64,000 nt of DNA. It comes from Desulfobacterales bacterium (GTDB lineage Bacteria; Desulfobacterota; Desulfobacteria; Desulfobacterales; Desulfosarcinaceae). The notes beneath the pieces were generated by a model that saw only the letters and a program-made list of their open reading frames with translations, was not told the origin of the DNA and ran no database searches. The stretch spans positions 372,001-436,000 of the forward strand of contig JACRDD010000004.1 in NCBI GenBank assembly GCA_016218685.1, given 5' to 3'. Below, one piece after another: positions 9,046 through 17,708 of the stretch. The translations under genes and the position numbers were made by a program. The number at the start of each line of letters is the position of its first letter. The stretch's first letter is position 1.

Positions 9046-10302
9046 ATGATTCAGCTCATACGCGGATTCAAAGACATTCTGCCAGGCGAAGTGGCCCTGT
9101 GGCAGCATATCGAGCGCACGGCTGCGGCCCTTTTCGCCGCCTTCGGTTTTGACGAGATCCGCGTGCCCATCATGGAAAAAACCGAGCTGTTCGCCCGGGG
9201 CATCGGCGAAGATACCGACATCGTCGAAAAAGAGATGTACACCCTGGACGACCGCGGCGGCGATAAGCTCACCTTGCGGCCCGAGGCCACCGCCTCCATC
9301 GTGCGCGCCTACATCCAGCACAAGCTTTATGCCGAAGATCCCTTGCGCAAATTCTACACCATCGGGCCCATGTTCCGGCGCGAGCGGCCCCAGAAGGGAC
9401 GCTACCGGCAGTTCTACCAGATCGACGTGGAGGCCTTCGGCATGGCCGGCCCCTACATCGACGTCCAGATGATCTACATGCTGCACCTGTTCTTCCAGCG
9501 CTTGGGGGTGAGCCGGACTCAGGCCCACCTCAACTCCCTGGGGTGCCCGGTGTGCCGGCCGCGTTTCCGCGAAGCCCTCACGGCACTGTTGAACAAGGTC
9601 GAAGATCGGTTGTGCGCCGACTGCCGGCGCCGGCAGGCGCGCAACCCCATGCGCGTTTTGGATTGCAAGGTGCCCACCTGCCGCGAGGCCGTGGCCGATG
9701 CGCCGGCCATCGTCGATTACCTGTGCGATGACTGCCAACGCCATTTCCAGAGCGTCACGGAAAATCTCACGCAGTTGGGCGTGCCCTTCGAACTGGACAG
9801 GCGTCTGGTGCGCGGCCTGGATTACTACACGCGCACCACCTTCGAGATCCAGACCGACGTGCTCGGCGCCCAGAGCGCCGTGGCCGGCGGCGGACGCTAC
9901 GACGGCCTGGTGGAGACGCTGGGCGGGCCGGCCACGCCGGCCATCGGCTTTGCCGTGGGCTTCGACCGGCTTGTGGAAGTATTGGGCCAGAGCCTGAAGA
10001 TTGAAAATCCCAAGCCGGCGCTCTTCATCGCGGCCCTGGGCGAAGCGGCCCGCCGGAAAGCCTTTTACTGGTGCGCCGAACTGGCCGCCGCCGGCATTTA
10101 TGTGGAGATGGAGCACGCGGACAAGAGCCTCAAGGCCCAGATGAAGCGCGCCGACCGCCTGGGCGCCGCCCGGGTGTTGATCGTGGGCGAGGCGGAGCTG
10201 GCCTCGGGAAAGGCCAACCTGCGCGATATGGCCACCAAAGTGCAGGCCGAGGTTGTGCTGGCGGGCCTGGTGGATACGCTCAAACAGCAATCGATCGTTT
10301 GA
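9046..10302 (+). CDS. hisS: Histidyl-tRNA synthetase
   Basis: Protein of 418 aa, a class II synthetase charging tRNA-His. Motifs seen: RGFKDILP at the N-terminus, motif 2 MFRRERPQKGRYRQFYQ, the histidine-specific LVRGLDYYTRTTFE, and motif 3 AIGFAVGFDRL. The C-terminal anticodon-binding domain starts near PALFIAALGE. Between motifs 2 and 3 are CPVC, CADC and CDDC pairs, as is common in the insertion domain of bacterial HisRS. The frame is open upstream to 8854, but homology starts with MIQLIRGFKD at 9046, behind a GAGG site at about 10 bases. It is followed after 39 bases by aspS, a pair often found together in bacteria. Confidence 0.95.
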   Translation: MIQLIRGFKDILPGEVALWQHIERTAAALFAAFGFDEIRVPIMEKTELFARGIGEDTDIVEKEMYTLDDRGGDKLTLRPEATASIVRAYIQHKLYAEDPLRKFYTIGPMFRRERPQKGRYRQFYQIDVEAFGMAGPYIDVQMIYMLHLFFQRLGVSRTQAHLNSLGCPVCRPRFREALTALLNKVEDRLCADCRRRQARNPMRVLDCKVPTCREAVADAPAIVDYLCDDCQRHFQSVTENLTQLGVPFELDRRLVRGLDYYTRTTFEIQTDVLGAQSAVAGGGRYDGLVETLGGPATPAIGFAVGFDRLVEVLGQSLKIENPKPALFIAALGEAARRKAFYWCAELAAAGIYVEMEHADKSLKAQMKRADRLGAARVLIVGEAELASGKANLRDMATKVQAEVVLAGLVDTLKQQSIV

Positions 10303-10341
10303 ATCATGACGGTTTTCGGACTTTAATAAGGAGTAAAAGAA

Positions 10342-12132
10342 GTGGCTGACCTGTTAGGCGACATGCGACGAACGCACCACTGCAACCAACTGGGTGCGGA
10401 TGACGCAGGGCTCGAAGTGGTGCTCATGGGCTGGGTGCAGCGCCGCCGGGATCATGGCGGCGTGATTTTCGTGGACCTGCGCGACCGGGAAGGTTTGACC
10501 CAGGTGGTCTTCAACCCCGATGTGCACGCCGAACCCCACGCCAAGGCCCATGTGCTGCGTAGCGAATTTGTGATCGGCGTGCGCGGCCGGGTGACGGCGC
10601 GGCCCGAGGGCATGGTCAATCCCAATCTGGCCACCGGCGCCATCGAAGTCATGGTCAGCGAACTGCGCATTCTGAACGTGGCCGAAAACCCGCCCTTCCT
10701 GATCGAAGAGAATGTGGAGGTGACCGAGGCCACCCGTCTCAAAAATCGCCACCTGGACCTGCGCCGACCCAAGCTGCAGAAGAACATTATCCTGCGCCAC
10801 AAGGCCGGGGCCGCCGTGCGCCAATACCTCAACGGCAACGGGTTCCTGGACATCGAAACGCCGTTTCTGACCCGCAGCACGCCCGAGGGCGCGCGCGACT
10901 ACCTGGTGCCCAGCCGCGTCAATCCCGGCCAGTTCTACGCCTTGCCCCAGTCGCCGCAACTCTTCAAGCAGTTGCTCATGGTCTCGGGCTTTGAGCGCTA
11001 CTACCAGATCGTGCGCTGCTTCCGGGACGAGGACCTGCGCGCCGACCGCCAGCCCGAGTTTACCCAGATCGATCTGGAGATGTCGTTTATCGGCGAAGAA
11101 GACATCATGGCCATTTCCGAAGGCTTGATCGCCTATGTCTTCCAGGAAGTGCTGGGCGTCACCGTTCCGCTGCCGCTGCCTCGGCTCACCTATGCCGAAG
11201 CCATGGATCGCTTCGGCCTGGACAAGCCCGATATCCGTTTCGGCATGGAGCTCAAAGAGGTTTCCGATATCGTCGCGGGTTCGGGTTTCAAGGTATTCGC
11301 CGACGTGGTCAAAAAAGGCGGGATCGTCAAAGCCCTCAACGCCAAGGGCTGCGTGGAGATGTCGCGCAAGGAGATCGACGACCTGACCCAGTTCGTGGCG
11401 GTCTACAAGGCCAAGGGCCTGGCCTGGATCAAGGTGCGCGAGGACGGCTGGCAGTCGCCCATCGCCAAGTTCTTCACCGACGAAGAGAAGGCGCGTCTGG
11501 CCGAGCGCATCGGCATGGAGGTCGGCGACCTGATCTTCTTCATGGCCGACCAGCCCAAGATCGCCAACGAAGCCCTGGGCCAGTTGCGCAACCACCTGGG
11601 CCATAAGCTCAAGCTGATCGACCCCCAGGCGTTCAAATTCACCTGGGTCACCCATTTTCCCATGTTCGAGTGGGACGAAACCGAAAAGCGCCACGAGGCC
11701 CTGCACCACCCCTTCACCGCGCCCCTGGAGGCCGACTACCATCTGCTGGAGAGCGAGCCGACCAAAGTGCGCTCCCGGGCCTACGACCTGGTGCTCAACG
11801 GCTTTGAAGTCGGCGGCGGCAGCATCCGTATCCACGACATGGCGCTGCAATCCCAGGTCTTTAAGATTCTGGGCATGGACCAGGCGACCTACGAAGGCAA
11901 GTTCGGCTTTCTGCTCGACGCCTTGAAATCCGGTGCGCCGCCCCACGGCGGACTGGCCTTCGGCTTCGACCGCCTGGTGATGCTCCTGTGCCGGGAAAGC
12001 TCCATCCGCGACGTGATCGCTTTCCCCAAAACCCAGAAGGCGGCCTGCCTGCTCACCGGAGCGCCTTCGGATGCGGCCCAGGCCCAACTCGACGAGCTAT
12101 CGCTGCGCATCAAGGCCACGGCCAAGGTGTAA
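10342..12132 (+). CDS. aspS: Aspartyl-tRNA synthetase, probably non-discriminating
   Basis: Protein of 596 aa, the bacterial type with an N-terminal OB-fold anticodon domain, a class II core and a GAD insertion of about 110 aa. Visible signatures include [18 protein letters not shown], motif 2 [17 protein letters not shown], and motif 3 [11 protein letters not shown]. The anticodon-binding loop reads RRRDHGG. A histidine at this place is the signature of non-discriminating enzymes such as that of Pseudomonas aeruginosa, which also charge tRNA-Asn with aspartate for later amidation by GatCAB; E. coli has leucine there. The non-discriminating role is therefore inference. The start is GTG with AAGGAG nine bases before it. 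Confidence 0.95.
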   Translation: MADLLGDMRRTHHCNQLGADDAGLEVVLMGWVQRRRDHGGVIFVDLRDREGLTQVVFNPDVHAEPHAKAHVLRSEFVIGVRGRVTARPEGMVNPNLATGAIEVMVSELRILNVAENPPFLIEENVEVTEATRLKNRHLDLRRPKLQKNIILRHKAGAAVRQYLNGNGFLDIETPFLTRSTPEGARDYLVPSRVNPGQFYALPQSPQLFKQLLMVSGFERYYQIVRCFRDEDLRADRQPEFTQIDLEMSFIGEEDIMAISEGLIAYVFQEVLGVTVPLPLPRLTYAEAMDRFGLDKPDIRFGMELKEVSDIVAGSGFKVFADVVKKGGIVKALNAKGCVEMSRKEIDDLTQFVAVYKAKGLAWIKVREDGWQSPIAKFFTDEEKARLAERIGMEVGDLIFFMADQPKIANEALGQLRNHLGHKLKLIDPQAFKFTWVTHFPMFEWDETEKRHEALHHPFTAPLEADYHLLESEPTKVRSRAYDLVLNGFEVGGGSIRIHDMALQSQVFKILGMDQATYEGKFGFLLDALKSGAPPHGGLAFGFDRLVMLLCRESSIRDVIAFPKTQKAACLLTGAPSDAAQAQLDELSLRIKATAKV

Positions 12133-12144
12133 CCGCTGGCGTGT

Positions 12145-13005
12145 TCATCCTGTTTTGGTTTTTTCGGACGGTTCGGCATCGGCCACGGATTCGGGTGCCA
12201 TTTCAACGATGGCGTCAGGCTGATCGGAATCGGTGTAGGCTTTGGTTTCATCCATGGGGGTGACGTATTCCGGGTTCACCGGCTCGTCAGCGGCTTTTTC
12301 CGTCTCGCGTTTTTTCATGATCTGGTCGATGCCCTGCTGAATCGCCTGGGAGGTTTTCAGGATTGTCCGCTTGGCCGTCTGGGAACCGTTTTCCCAGGTT
12401 TTCTTCACGCTCTCCGGATTGAGACGGGTGCGCATCGCGTTGCGAAGGCCTTCGTACCCCTCGCGAACCTTGTAGGACAGCGATCCGCCCCGGAAGAAAC
12501 GATCGGTCAAATCATCGGGTTCGCTTTCCGCGGGACTCACCACCGGTTGATAGTCGGCCGGGACCATCACCAGGTCGGGGCCAAATTGCACATCGGCCAT
12601 ATCGATCTCCAGCACGCGATTTTCACTCAGCAGGATTTGCAGGATTCTGCCATCCTCCCGGTCGATGACCAGATCCGCCAGGGTCTCAATATGCTTGCCC
12701 GCATGGGTCGTGATCTTGCACCCCCGCAACGCCCTCAGGCTGCGCGGGGCAACCTCCGGCGGTACCACCCGACCCTCGCCCTGGCCGGAAACGATGACGA
12801 ATTCCCGGCTGAACTTCAGGATATCCCCGAATCCCACATAGACCTCCGGCTCCTTTCCGAAGGCGGCGGAGCGATAGGCGATCCCTTGGATGCGCTTGGC
12901 GCCCTTATCGATATAGACTTCGGTAACCCATCCCAGCCGCTGGCCCTCCTTCAACGCAATGACCATCGCGCCAAGAAGCTTTGTCGCTCTCTCTTTCGAT
13001 GACAT
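12145..13005 (-). CDS. PRC-barrel domain protein
   Basis: Protein of 286 aa with two consecutive PRC-barrel modules (about residues 10-85 and 90-170), small beta-barrels found in RNA-processing, photosynthetic and stress-linked proteins. The first contains GQRLGWVTEVYID and the second GCKITTHAGKHIETLADLVID. The remaining third is charged and probably flexible, with no further domain recognised. No signal peptide or membrane span is seen. AGGAGG six bases before the ATG at 13005 fixes the start; the open frame continues upstream without support. It converges on aspS with only 12 bases between the stop codons. The specific function is unknown. Confidence 0.75.
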   Translation of the reverse strand: MSSKERATKLLGAMVIALKEGQRLGWVTEVYIDKGAKRIQGIAYRSAAFGKEPEVYVGFGDILKFSREFVIVSGQGEGRVVPPEVAPRSLRALRGCKITTHAGKHIETLADLVIDREDGRILQILLSENRVLEIDMADVQFGPDLVMVPADYQPVVSPAESEPDDLTDRFFRGGSLSYKVREGYEGLRNAMRTRLNPESVKKTWENGSQTAKRTILKTSQAIQQGIDQIMKKRETEKAADEPVNPEYVTPMDETKAYTDSDQPDAIVEMAPESVADAEPSEKTKTG

Positions 13006-13520
13006 GGTCGTCCTCCTTTCTTGCGGCAGCGTGGCCGCATTCGGGTAAAATACAGTCAGGTGCGATCGGGTGTCCAACCAGGGCTTGCGAATTTCAATAA
13101 GATATTTCCAATATTTCTCTGTTCAAGTGCGCCGTCGATTTACGATGCTGCCGGCACGCATTTGGGTCGGCGGGCATCGGTTCGCAATGGGTGCATTTGG
13201 CGTTGGTTTGACCTGTTTGGATCGGATATAAAAGATCAACCTGATGGCGGCGGGTGAGGCTGCGGGGCGCCCCTCTTGTCCGATACCCGGATCTATGAAA
13301 TTGATCATGATGCGTGATATGCGTGCCGGGGTTTTCGCCGGTTGACCCACAAAGGTTCCCGACCAGACGCAAAGGCGCTTGGGTCACACCGGGGGGCATC
13401 TTGGGAGCAGTTCTGCTGGGCTGGATCCAGTGGATCGGCGGCGCCAGGCCGAGCGGTTCCGGGTGATGAGCAGCAAAGAAACCATAAAAGTTGAGAGCAC
13501 TTCAACGCAGCGAGGAGTAG
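13006..13520. other. Intergenic region without recognisable gene
   Basis: About 515 bases between two divergent starts. A 101-aa open frame on the minus strand (13094-13399) has no ribosome site and no family resemblance. The region must hold promoters for both flanking genes, but no convincing -35/-10 pair was found by eye. Confidence 0.4.
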
Positions 13521-14948
13521 ATGAAGAACTTGCCTAAGGTGATTCGATTGGAGGATGTGGCCGGCATTATCGCCGAACGATTCAAGGACAGGGAGATGAT
13601 CACCTGCTACATCGGGTCCAATGCGGCCACGCCCACGGCCGCCCTGCAGGCGTTGACCGACGCCGTAAAAAGCAATGCGCCACGACTGCCCTTCTTGAGG
13701 ATGGTGCACCTGCTGTTGCAGGGGCCGGTGCCCTACCTGGAGCAGGGCTTGCAAGACCGGGTGATGACCTATTCCATCTTCTCGGGCGGCGAGGTCCGCA
13801 ATGCGGCCAATAAAGGCCTGGCTTTTTACCTGCCCTGCACCCTGGCGAATCTGAACGTGCTGATCGGCAAGGGGCAAAACTTTGCACCGGATGTCGCCAT
13901 CGTTAAGGTCCGCCGGCACCCGCACACCGGCGAGTACAGCCTGGGACTTTCGGTGGAGGCACTGCACACGGCCATCGATCAGGCCAGGGTCGTCATCGCT
14001 GAAGTCGATCCCAGTATGCCCTACACGTTGGGCCAGAGCCTCGTGGATGAGCAATCCATCGATTTTCTCATCGAAGAGAAGATCCAGCCGGTCTACGAGC
14101 ATCCGGCCCCCGATTTTGAGCGCCTGTCGCCGGCCGAGCGCCGCATCGGTGCCCTGATCACCGAGCATTACATCCGCGATGGCGTCACCTTGCAAACCGG
14201 CATCGGTAAAATTCCGGATGCCGTGATCAGCATGATCGAAGATGCGGCCCCCAAGGACTTGGGTATCCAGACCGAGCTTTATGGCGACGGTCTGATGCGG
14301 TTGCAAAAGGCGGGGATCGTCACCAACCGCAGAAAAGGTGCAAATATGGGCTACAGCACGACCAGTCTGATTATGGGCTCGCGCGCCCTGTACGACTACG
14401 TCGATATGCGCTCGGGCGTCCAGATGCGGCCCTGCACCTATACCAATGCCGCTGAAACTATCCGCCTCAATCGGCCCTTCATCTCGGTCAACACGGCCAT
14501 CGGCGTGGATCTGTTCGGTAACGTGTGGGCCGATTTCATCGATCCGCGGCGCTACTACAGCGGCGTGGGCGGGCAACCCGACTTCATCCGCGCCATCAAC
14601 GAACCCGCGATCGGTGCCCCCATCATCGCCGTGGAAAGCCTGACCAACAAAGGCGAATCCAAAATCGTGCCCATGCATCCGCCGGGCATCAGCTTGACCG
14701 CCTCGGGCTATGACGGCATCGTGCTGGTCACCGAGTACGGCATCGCCGACCTGCGCGGCCTGACCTTCGGCGCCAAGGCCCTGGCCATCGCCTGGGTCGC
14801 CCACCCGCGTTTCCGGGAAGCGTTTTTGGCCCGGTTGCACGACGACCCCCTGATTACCAAACCGCATCGCTACAGACCCGGAAAGCTGCCGGAAGGCGTT
14901 CGCCTTTACGAAGGGGATATCGCCTTGGACTATCCCATCGACGGTTGA
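13521..14948 (+). CDS. Acetyl-CoA hydrolase/transferase family protein (CoA-transferase)
   Basis: Protein of 475 aa of family I CoA-transferases in the acetyl-CoA hydrolase, succinyl-CoA:acetate and 4-hydroxybutyrate CoA-transferase branch. Members move CoA between short-chain acids through a glutamyl-CoA intermediate. The candidate catalytic glutamate lies in QTELYGDG, and the glycine-rich CoA-binding signature GVGGQPDF is present, as are LQTGIGKIPDAV and TEYGIADLRG, typical of the C-terminal half. The length fits the 430-500 aa of the family. GAGGAG lies a few bases before the ATG. Acid specificity cannot be read from sequence. An anaerobe could use it to activate acetate or butyrate-type acids. 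Confidence 0.88.
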   Translation: MKNLPKVIRLEDVAGIIAERFKDREMITCYIGSNAATPTAALQALTDAVKSNAPRLPFLRMVHLLLQGPVPYLEQGLQDRVMTYSIFSGGEVRNAANKGLAFYLPCTLANLNVLIGKGQNFAPDVAIVKVRRHPHTGEYSLGLSVEALHTAIDQARVVIAEVDPSMPYTLGQSLVDEQSIDFLIEEKIQPVYEHPAPDFERLSPAERRIGALITEHYIRDGVTLQTGIGKIPDAVISMIEDAAPKDLGIQTELYGDGLMRLQKAGIVTNRRKGANMGYSTTSLIMGSRALYDYVDMRSGVQMRPCTYTNAAETIRLNRPFISVNTAIGVDLFGNVWADFIDPRRYYSGVGGQPDFIRAINEPAIGAPIIAVESLTNKGESKIVPMHPPGISLTASGYDGIVLVTEYGIADLRGLTFGAKALAIAWVAHPRFREAFLARLHDDPLITKPHRYRPGKLPEGVRLYEGDIALDYPIDG

Positions 14949-14954
14949 TCTCCC

Positions 14955-14987
14955 GGGCGATGGCCGCCATCCTGACGGCCATCGCCC
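14955..14987. terminator. Strong hairpin between convergent genes
   Basis: A perfect 12-bp inverted repeat, GGGCGATGGCCG and its complement, flanks a 9-base loop. It is followed on the plus strand by a pyrimidine-rich stretch with few consecutive T. It lies between the stop of the CoA-transferase gene and the stop of the MFS gene, so it can serve both. Confidence 0.65.
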
Positions 14988-15020
14988 TCGTCTTCTCCCT
15001 GTTCATGGGAAAGCATGAAA

Positions 15021-16313
15021 TCAGCCACTTCTATCGCTGCTGGCCGGCGGCTTGGCGAAAAGGATGGCCACCGAAGACAGCACGCTCACCACCGCAAAGA
15101 AGGTGAACGCCACATGGTAGCTCTGGGTGGCGTCATAGATCATCCCGGCAATGGCCGGACCGATGGCCGAACCGACCGCCACGAACATGCCCACCAGGCC
15201 CGATACGGTGGCAAAGGAAATCATCCCGAAGCATTCGGCGGTGATCAGCGACTGTGTCATGATGATGCTGCCCATGGTCAGGCCGAATATGAAAGTGCCC
15301 AGGTAGAGCACAACGGTATGGGTCGAATAGGCCAGGCCGAGAATCGCCGCGCCCTGCAAAAGAAGCAGGCCCATGGTTACATGCCGTTTGTCGAGCGGGT
15401 CGATGAACACACCCAGGATCAGCCGCCCCGCAATGCTGGCCGCAGCGGTCAGGCTCACCGCGGAAGCCGCGCCGGCCAGTCCCATGGATTTGGACAAGAA
15501 GGAGATCTGGTGCACCAGGTAAGCCACCTGGCAGATCATGGCCAGGAAAAAGGCCGAGACGATGGCCCAGAATGCTACCGTGCGCATGGCCTGGGTGCGC
15601 GTCCAATGCCTCATCTGGTGGTCATAGCGCAGCGCGGCGGCCACCTGGCCCTCCGCTTCATGCCCGGGCGCGCGGCCGTCGGGGAATTGCCCCACATCCG
15701 AGGGCCTCTGTTTGATAATGAATAAGGCCGCCGGGACGATGCCTATGCAGAACAGGGCCCCCAGACAAGGCAGCGCCAGCTGCAACCCCCAGCGCGCGAT
15801 CAGGAAGGTGGCCAGCGGCACCAGGACGATACCGCCGATGCTCAACCCGCACATCACCAGGCTCATTACCTTGCCGCGCCGGAGAATGAACCAGTTGACC
15901 AGCAGGGCATTGACCGGGATCAGCGAGGTGCCGCTCCAGCCCACCGCCATCAGCAGGTAGACCGCATACAGCTGCCACAGTGAGGTAATGCGGCTCAGCA
16001 GTACGAAGGCCAGGCCCACGGTCAGGGAGCCCATCACCAGCAACCGCCGGGGCCCGAAACGGTCGATCTGGCGGCCGATGAACATCCCGGAGATCCCGCT
16101 GGTGAAAAAGTAAAGCGTCACGGCCGATGATACCGACCCTTTGGACCATCCGTGGGCATGACAGAGTGGGTCCAGGAAGACGCCGTGGCCGTAAAAGCCG
16201 AGGCCGCTGGAGATGGCGAGAATCAAGGTGCCGGCCAACCCGATCCACCAGCCGTAAAAGATTCCCGGTCTGGACGACCGGTCGTTTGAGGCGGCTTGGC
16301 AATCCATCTCCAT
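15021..16313 (-). CDS. MFS transporter (oxalate/formate antiporter-like)
   Basis: Integral membrane protein of about 430 aa with 12 predicted spans. The inter-helix signature FIGRQIDRFGPRRLLVMG after TM2 is the MFS loop 2-3 motif, and the N-terminal GWWIGLAGTLILAISSGLGFYGHGVF resembles monocarboxylate and oxalate/formate family members. It moves a small solute, probably an organic acid, across the inner membrane. Substrate is inference from family and from the nearby CoA-transferase. The frame is open to 16388; ATG at 16313 or 16307 is preferred because the hydrophobic core starts soon after. It stands as a single gene between convergent and same-strand neighbours. Confidence 0.82.
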   Translation of the reverse strand: MEMDCQAASNDRSSRPGIFYGWWIGLAGTLILAISSGLGFYGHGVFLDPLCHAHGWSKGSVSSAVTLYFFTSGISGMFIGRQIDRFGPRRLLVMGSLTVGLAFVLLSRITSLWQLYAVYLLMAVGWSGTSLIPVNALLVNWFILRRGKVMSLVMCGLSIGGIVLVPLATFLIARWGLQLALPCLGALFCIGIVPAALFIIKQRPSDVGQFPDGRAPGHEAEGQVAAALRYDHQMRHWTRTQAMRTVAFWAIVSAFFLAMICQVAYLVHQISFLSKSMGLAGAASAVSLTAAASIAGRLILGVFIDPLDKRHVTMGLLLLQGAAILGLAYSTHTVVLYLGTFIFGLTMGSIIMTQSLITAECFGMISFATVSGLVGMFVAVGSAIGPAIAGMIYDATQSYHVAFTFFAVVSVLSSVAILFAKPPASSDRSG

Positions 16314-16483
16314 ATGCGGGCGATGCCTGTAACCAGAGGCGGTAAGAACGGCCGCTGTGCGGTTGGGGTTCGTTCCAGGTCGATCCAAACCTGTTTTTGG
16401 GAAGATACGCCCCTGCCGCTATCTGGCGCAAGCCTAAATTCCCGGTCCGCACCCAACAGAGGTTCAGCGGCATGCGGTGGTAT

Positions 16484-17533
16484 TTAATCCACGTGAATCA
16501 CCGCCATGGCGGCATTGAAGACGGCCCAAACCGGGTCACCCTTTTTGATCGCCAGTGATTTGCAGCTATATTCCGTGAGAATGGCGCACAATTCGGTCCT
16601 GTCGGAAATTTGAACCACAACTTCGGAATTGATCTTCCCTTTGATGATCCGAAGCACCGTCCCCTTGAATCGATTCTCGGCCGAACAAGCCGGCTCCTCG
16701 AGCCCCTTGTAAAGGATCACCCAGGGGGCTTTTACTTCCACTGCAACCAGGCATCCCGGCTTGAGGCCCAGCCGGAGCTGGCTATCCTTGGTGACAAGGG
16801 CATGAATGCTTTGACCATCGATCGAAATGATATCCAGGCCCGCCTGGATATCACCGATCCGAACCTTATCGATTTTGCCGAAGAAAGAGTTACGGGCGCT
16901 TGTCTTTCGTTTGTTTTCACGTTCGATATGCAGGCGCTCCACTTTTCGGATCTCTTCTTCTGAAAACAGGACATAGGAGGCGGCCAGGTTAGGGGTGGAA
17001 TGGCCCATAATGCGCTGCACCACCGGAAGCGGCACATTGCTTTGCATCAGTTCGATAGCCCGTGATCTTCGGATTGCTTCCGGGGTCCCCAATTCGCGGG
17101 GAATGCCGGCCGATTCCGCGCACGCGTAAAATTTACGGCGCACGTGGGCCGGATCGATTTTAAAAAGTTCTGGCGTGGCGTTTGAAAGCTGAAGTTCACC
17201 CAGGGTGGATTTGATTTCGTCGGCCAGCAATTCCGGTATCTGGACCTCCCGGGTGCCGGCCTTTTGCACATCACCCTTATGAAACAGGACTTTGCTGCTT
17301 GAAAAATCGATATCGTCGAGCGGGTGCAGACTGAGGATTTCATTAAGCCGTGCACCGGTATGGCGGATGAGGAGAAATATCAGCAGCACGCGCTTGCGCG
17401 ACAGTTTTCGCTGAATCCCCGAAGGGGCGCTTGCCCAGTTGCGAAAAGCGTTTTCAAGGCGCTGCAGTTCTACCGGATCGATGGATTTTTTGGTCGTTGC
17501 CGCGACCATGCCGGCATGACTGTCTGGTGTCAT
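16484..17533 (-). CDS. tunR: TunR-family tungstate/molybdate-responsive regulator (Xer-like domain + two TOBE/Mop domains)
   Basis: Protein of 349 aa joining a tyrosine-recombinase-like domain (about 15-205) to two molybdate-binding TOBE/Mop domains (about 216-275 and 287-347). Recombinase landmarks remain: R62 in HTGARLNEIL, a lysine near 91, R155, H178 in MGHST and Y187 at XerD spacing. The histidine of the HxxR box appears replaced by glutamate, which fits a DNA binder rather than a recombinase. The fusion matches TunR, described in sulfate-reducing deltaproteobacteria as a regulator of molybdate and tungstate uptake whose DNA-binding domain evolved from XerC/XerD. It is divergent from a MOT1 transporter 175 bases away. 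GGAGG lies about 11 bases before the ATG. Confidence 0.9.
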   Translation of the reverse strand: MTPDSHAGMVAATTKKSIDPVELQRLENAFRNWASAPSGIQRKLSRKRVLLIFLLIRHTGARLNEILSLHPLDDIDFSSSKVLFHKGDVQKAGTREVQIPELLADEIKSTLGELQLSNATPELFKIDPAHVRRKFYACAESAGIPRELGTPEAIRRSRAIELMQSNVPLPVVQRIMGHSTPNLAASYVLFSEEEIRKVERLHIERENKRKTSARNSFFGKIDKVRIGDIQAGLDIISIDGQSIHALVTKDSQLRLGLKPGCLVAVEVKAPWVILYKGLEEPACSAENRFKGTVLRIIKGKINSEVVVQISDRTELCAILTEYSCKSLAIKKGDPVWAVFNAAMAVIHVD

Positions 17534-17592
17534 GGGTCGATTTTCCTCCGTGCTGTGCTTCGATCGGCACCGGTCCTTTTATGAAAATATCC

Positions 17593-17622
17593 TTGACAGA
17601 AGCGGAATGGATAAGCTATTTC
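17593..17622 (+). promoter_or_regulatory. Sigma70-like promoter of the MOT1 transporter
   Basis: TTGACA at 17593-17598 and a weaker TATTTC at 17617-17622, 18 bases apart, reading toward the transporter. The inferred transcription start near 17630 leaves about 80 bases of leader, in which the inverted repeat at 17632-17659 lies. Confidence 0.5.
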
Positions 17623-17631
17623 ACATCAAAA

Positions 17632-17659
17632 TGGCACGATAATTAAATAATACATGCCA
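17632..17659. promoter_or_regulatory. Candidate TunR operator (28-bp interrupted palindrome)
   Basis: TGGCACG at 17632-17638 faces CATGCCA at 17653-17659, giving TGGCA/TGCCA arms around an AT-rich centre, 28 bases in all. TunR sites are reported to be about 30 bp. Its place just after the inferred transcription start would suit repression of the transporter. TGGCACG also resembles a sigma54 -24 box, but the required GC of a -12 box is absent. Confidence 0.5.
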
Positions 17660-17708
17660 CTAAGTCAAGCCCTTATTTAATCGGACAAAGTACCAAGCGA
17701 GGTGGGCC

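Noticed and set aside
13094-13399. 101-aa open frame on the minus strand upstream of the CoA-transferase
   Set aside because: No ribosome site, no family resemblance, and low-complexity basic residues typical of shadow frames in GC-rich DNA.
16484-17533. Phage or integron integrase
   Set aside because: The C-terminal TOBE pair, the altered HxxR box and the neighbouring molybdate transporter indicate a TunR regulator; no attachment sites or phage genes are present.
17632-17648. Sigma54-type promoter upstream of the MOT1 transporter
   Set aside because: TGGCACG fits a -24 box, but the stretch where TTGC is needed reads TTAA, without the essential GC. The same bases are better explained as one arm of an inverted repeat.
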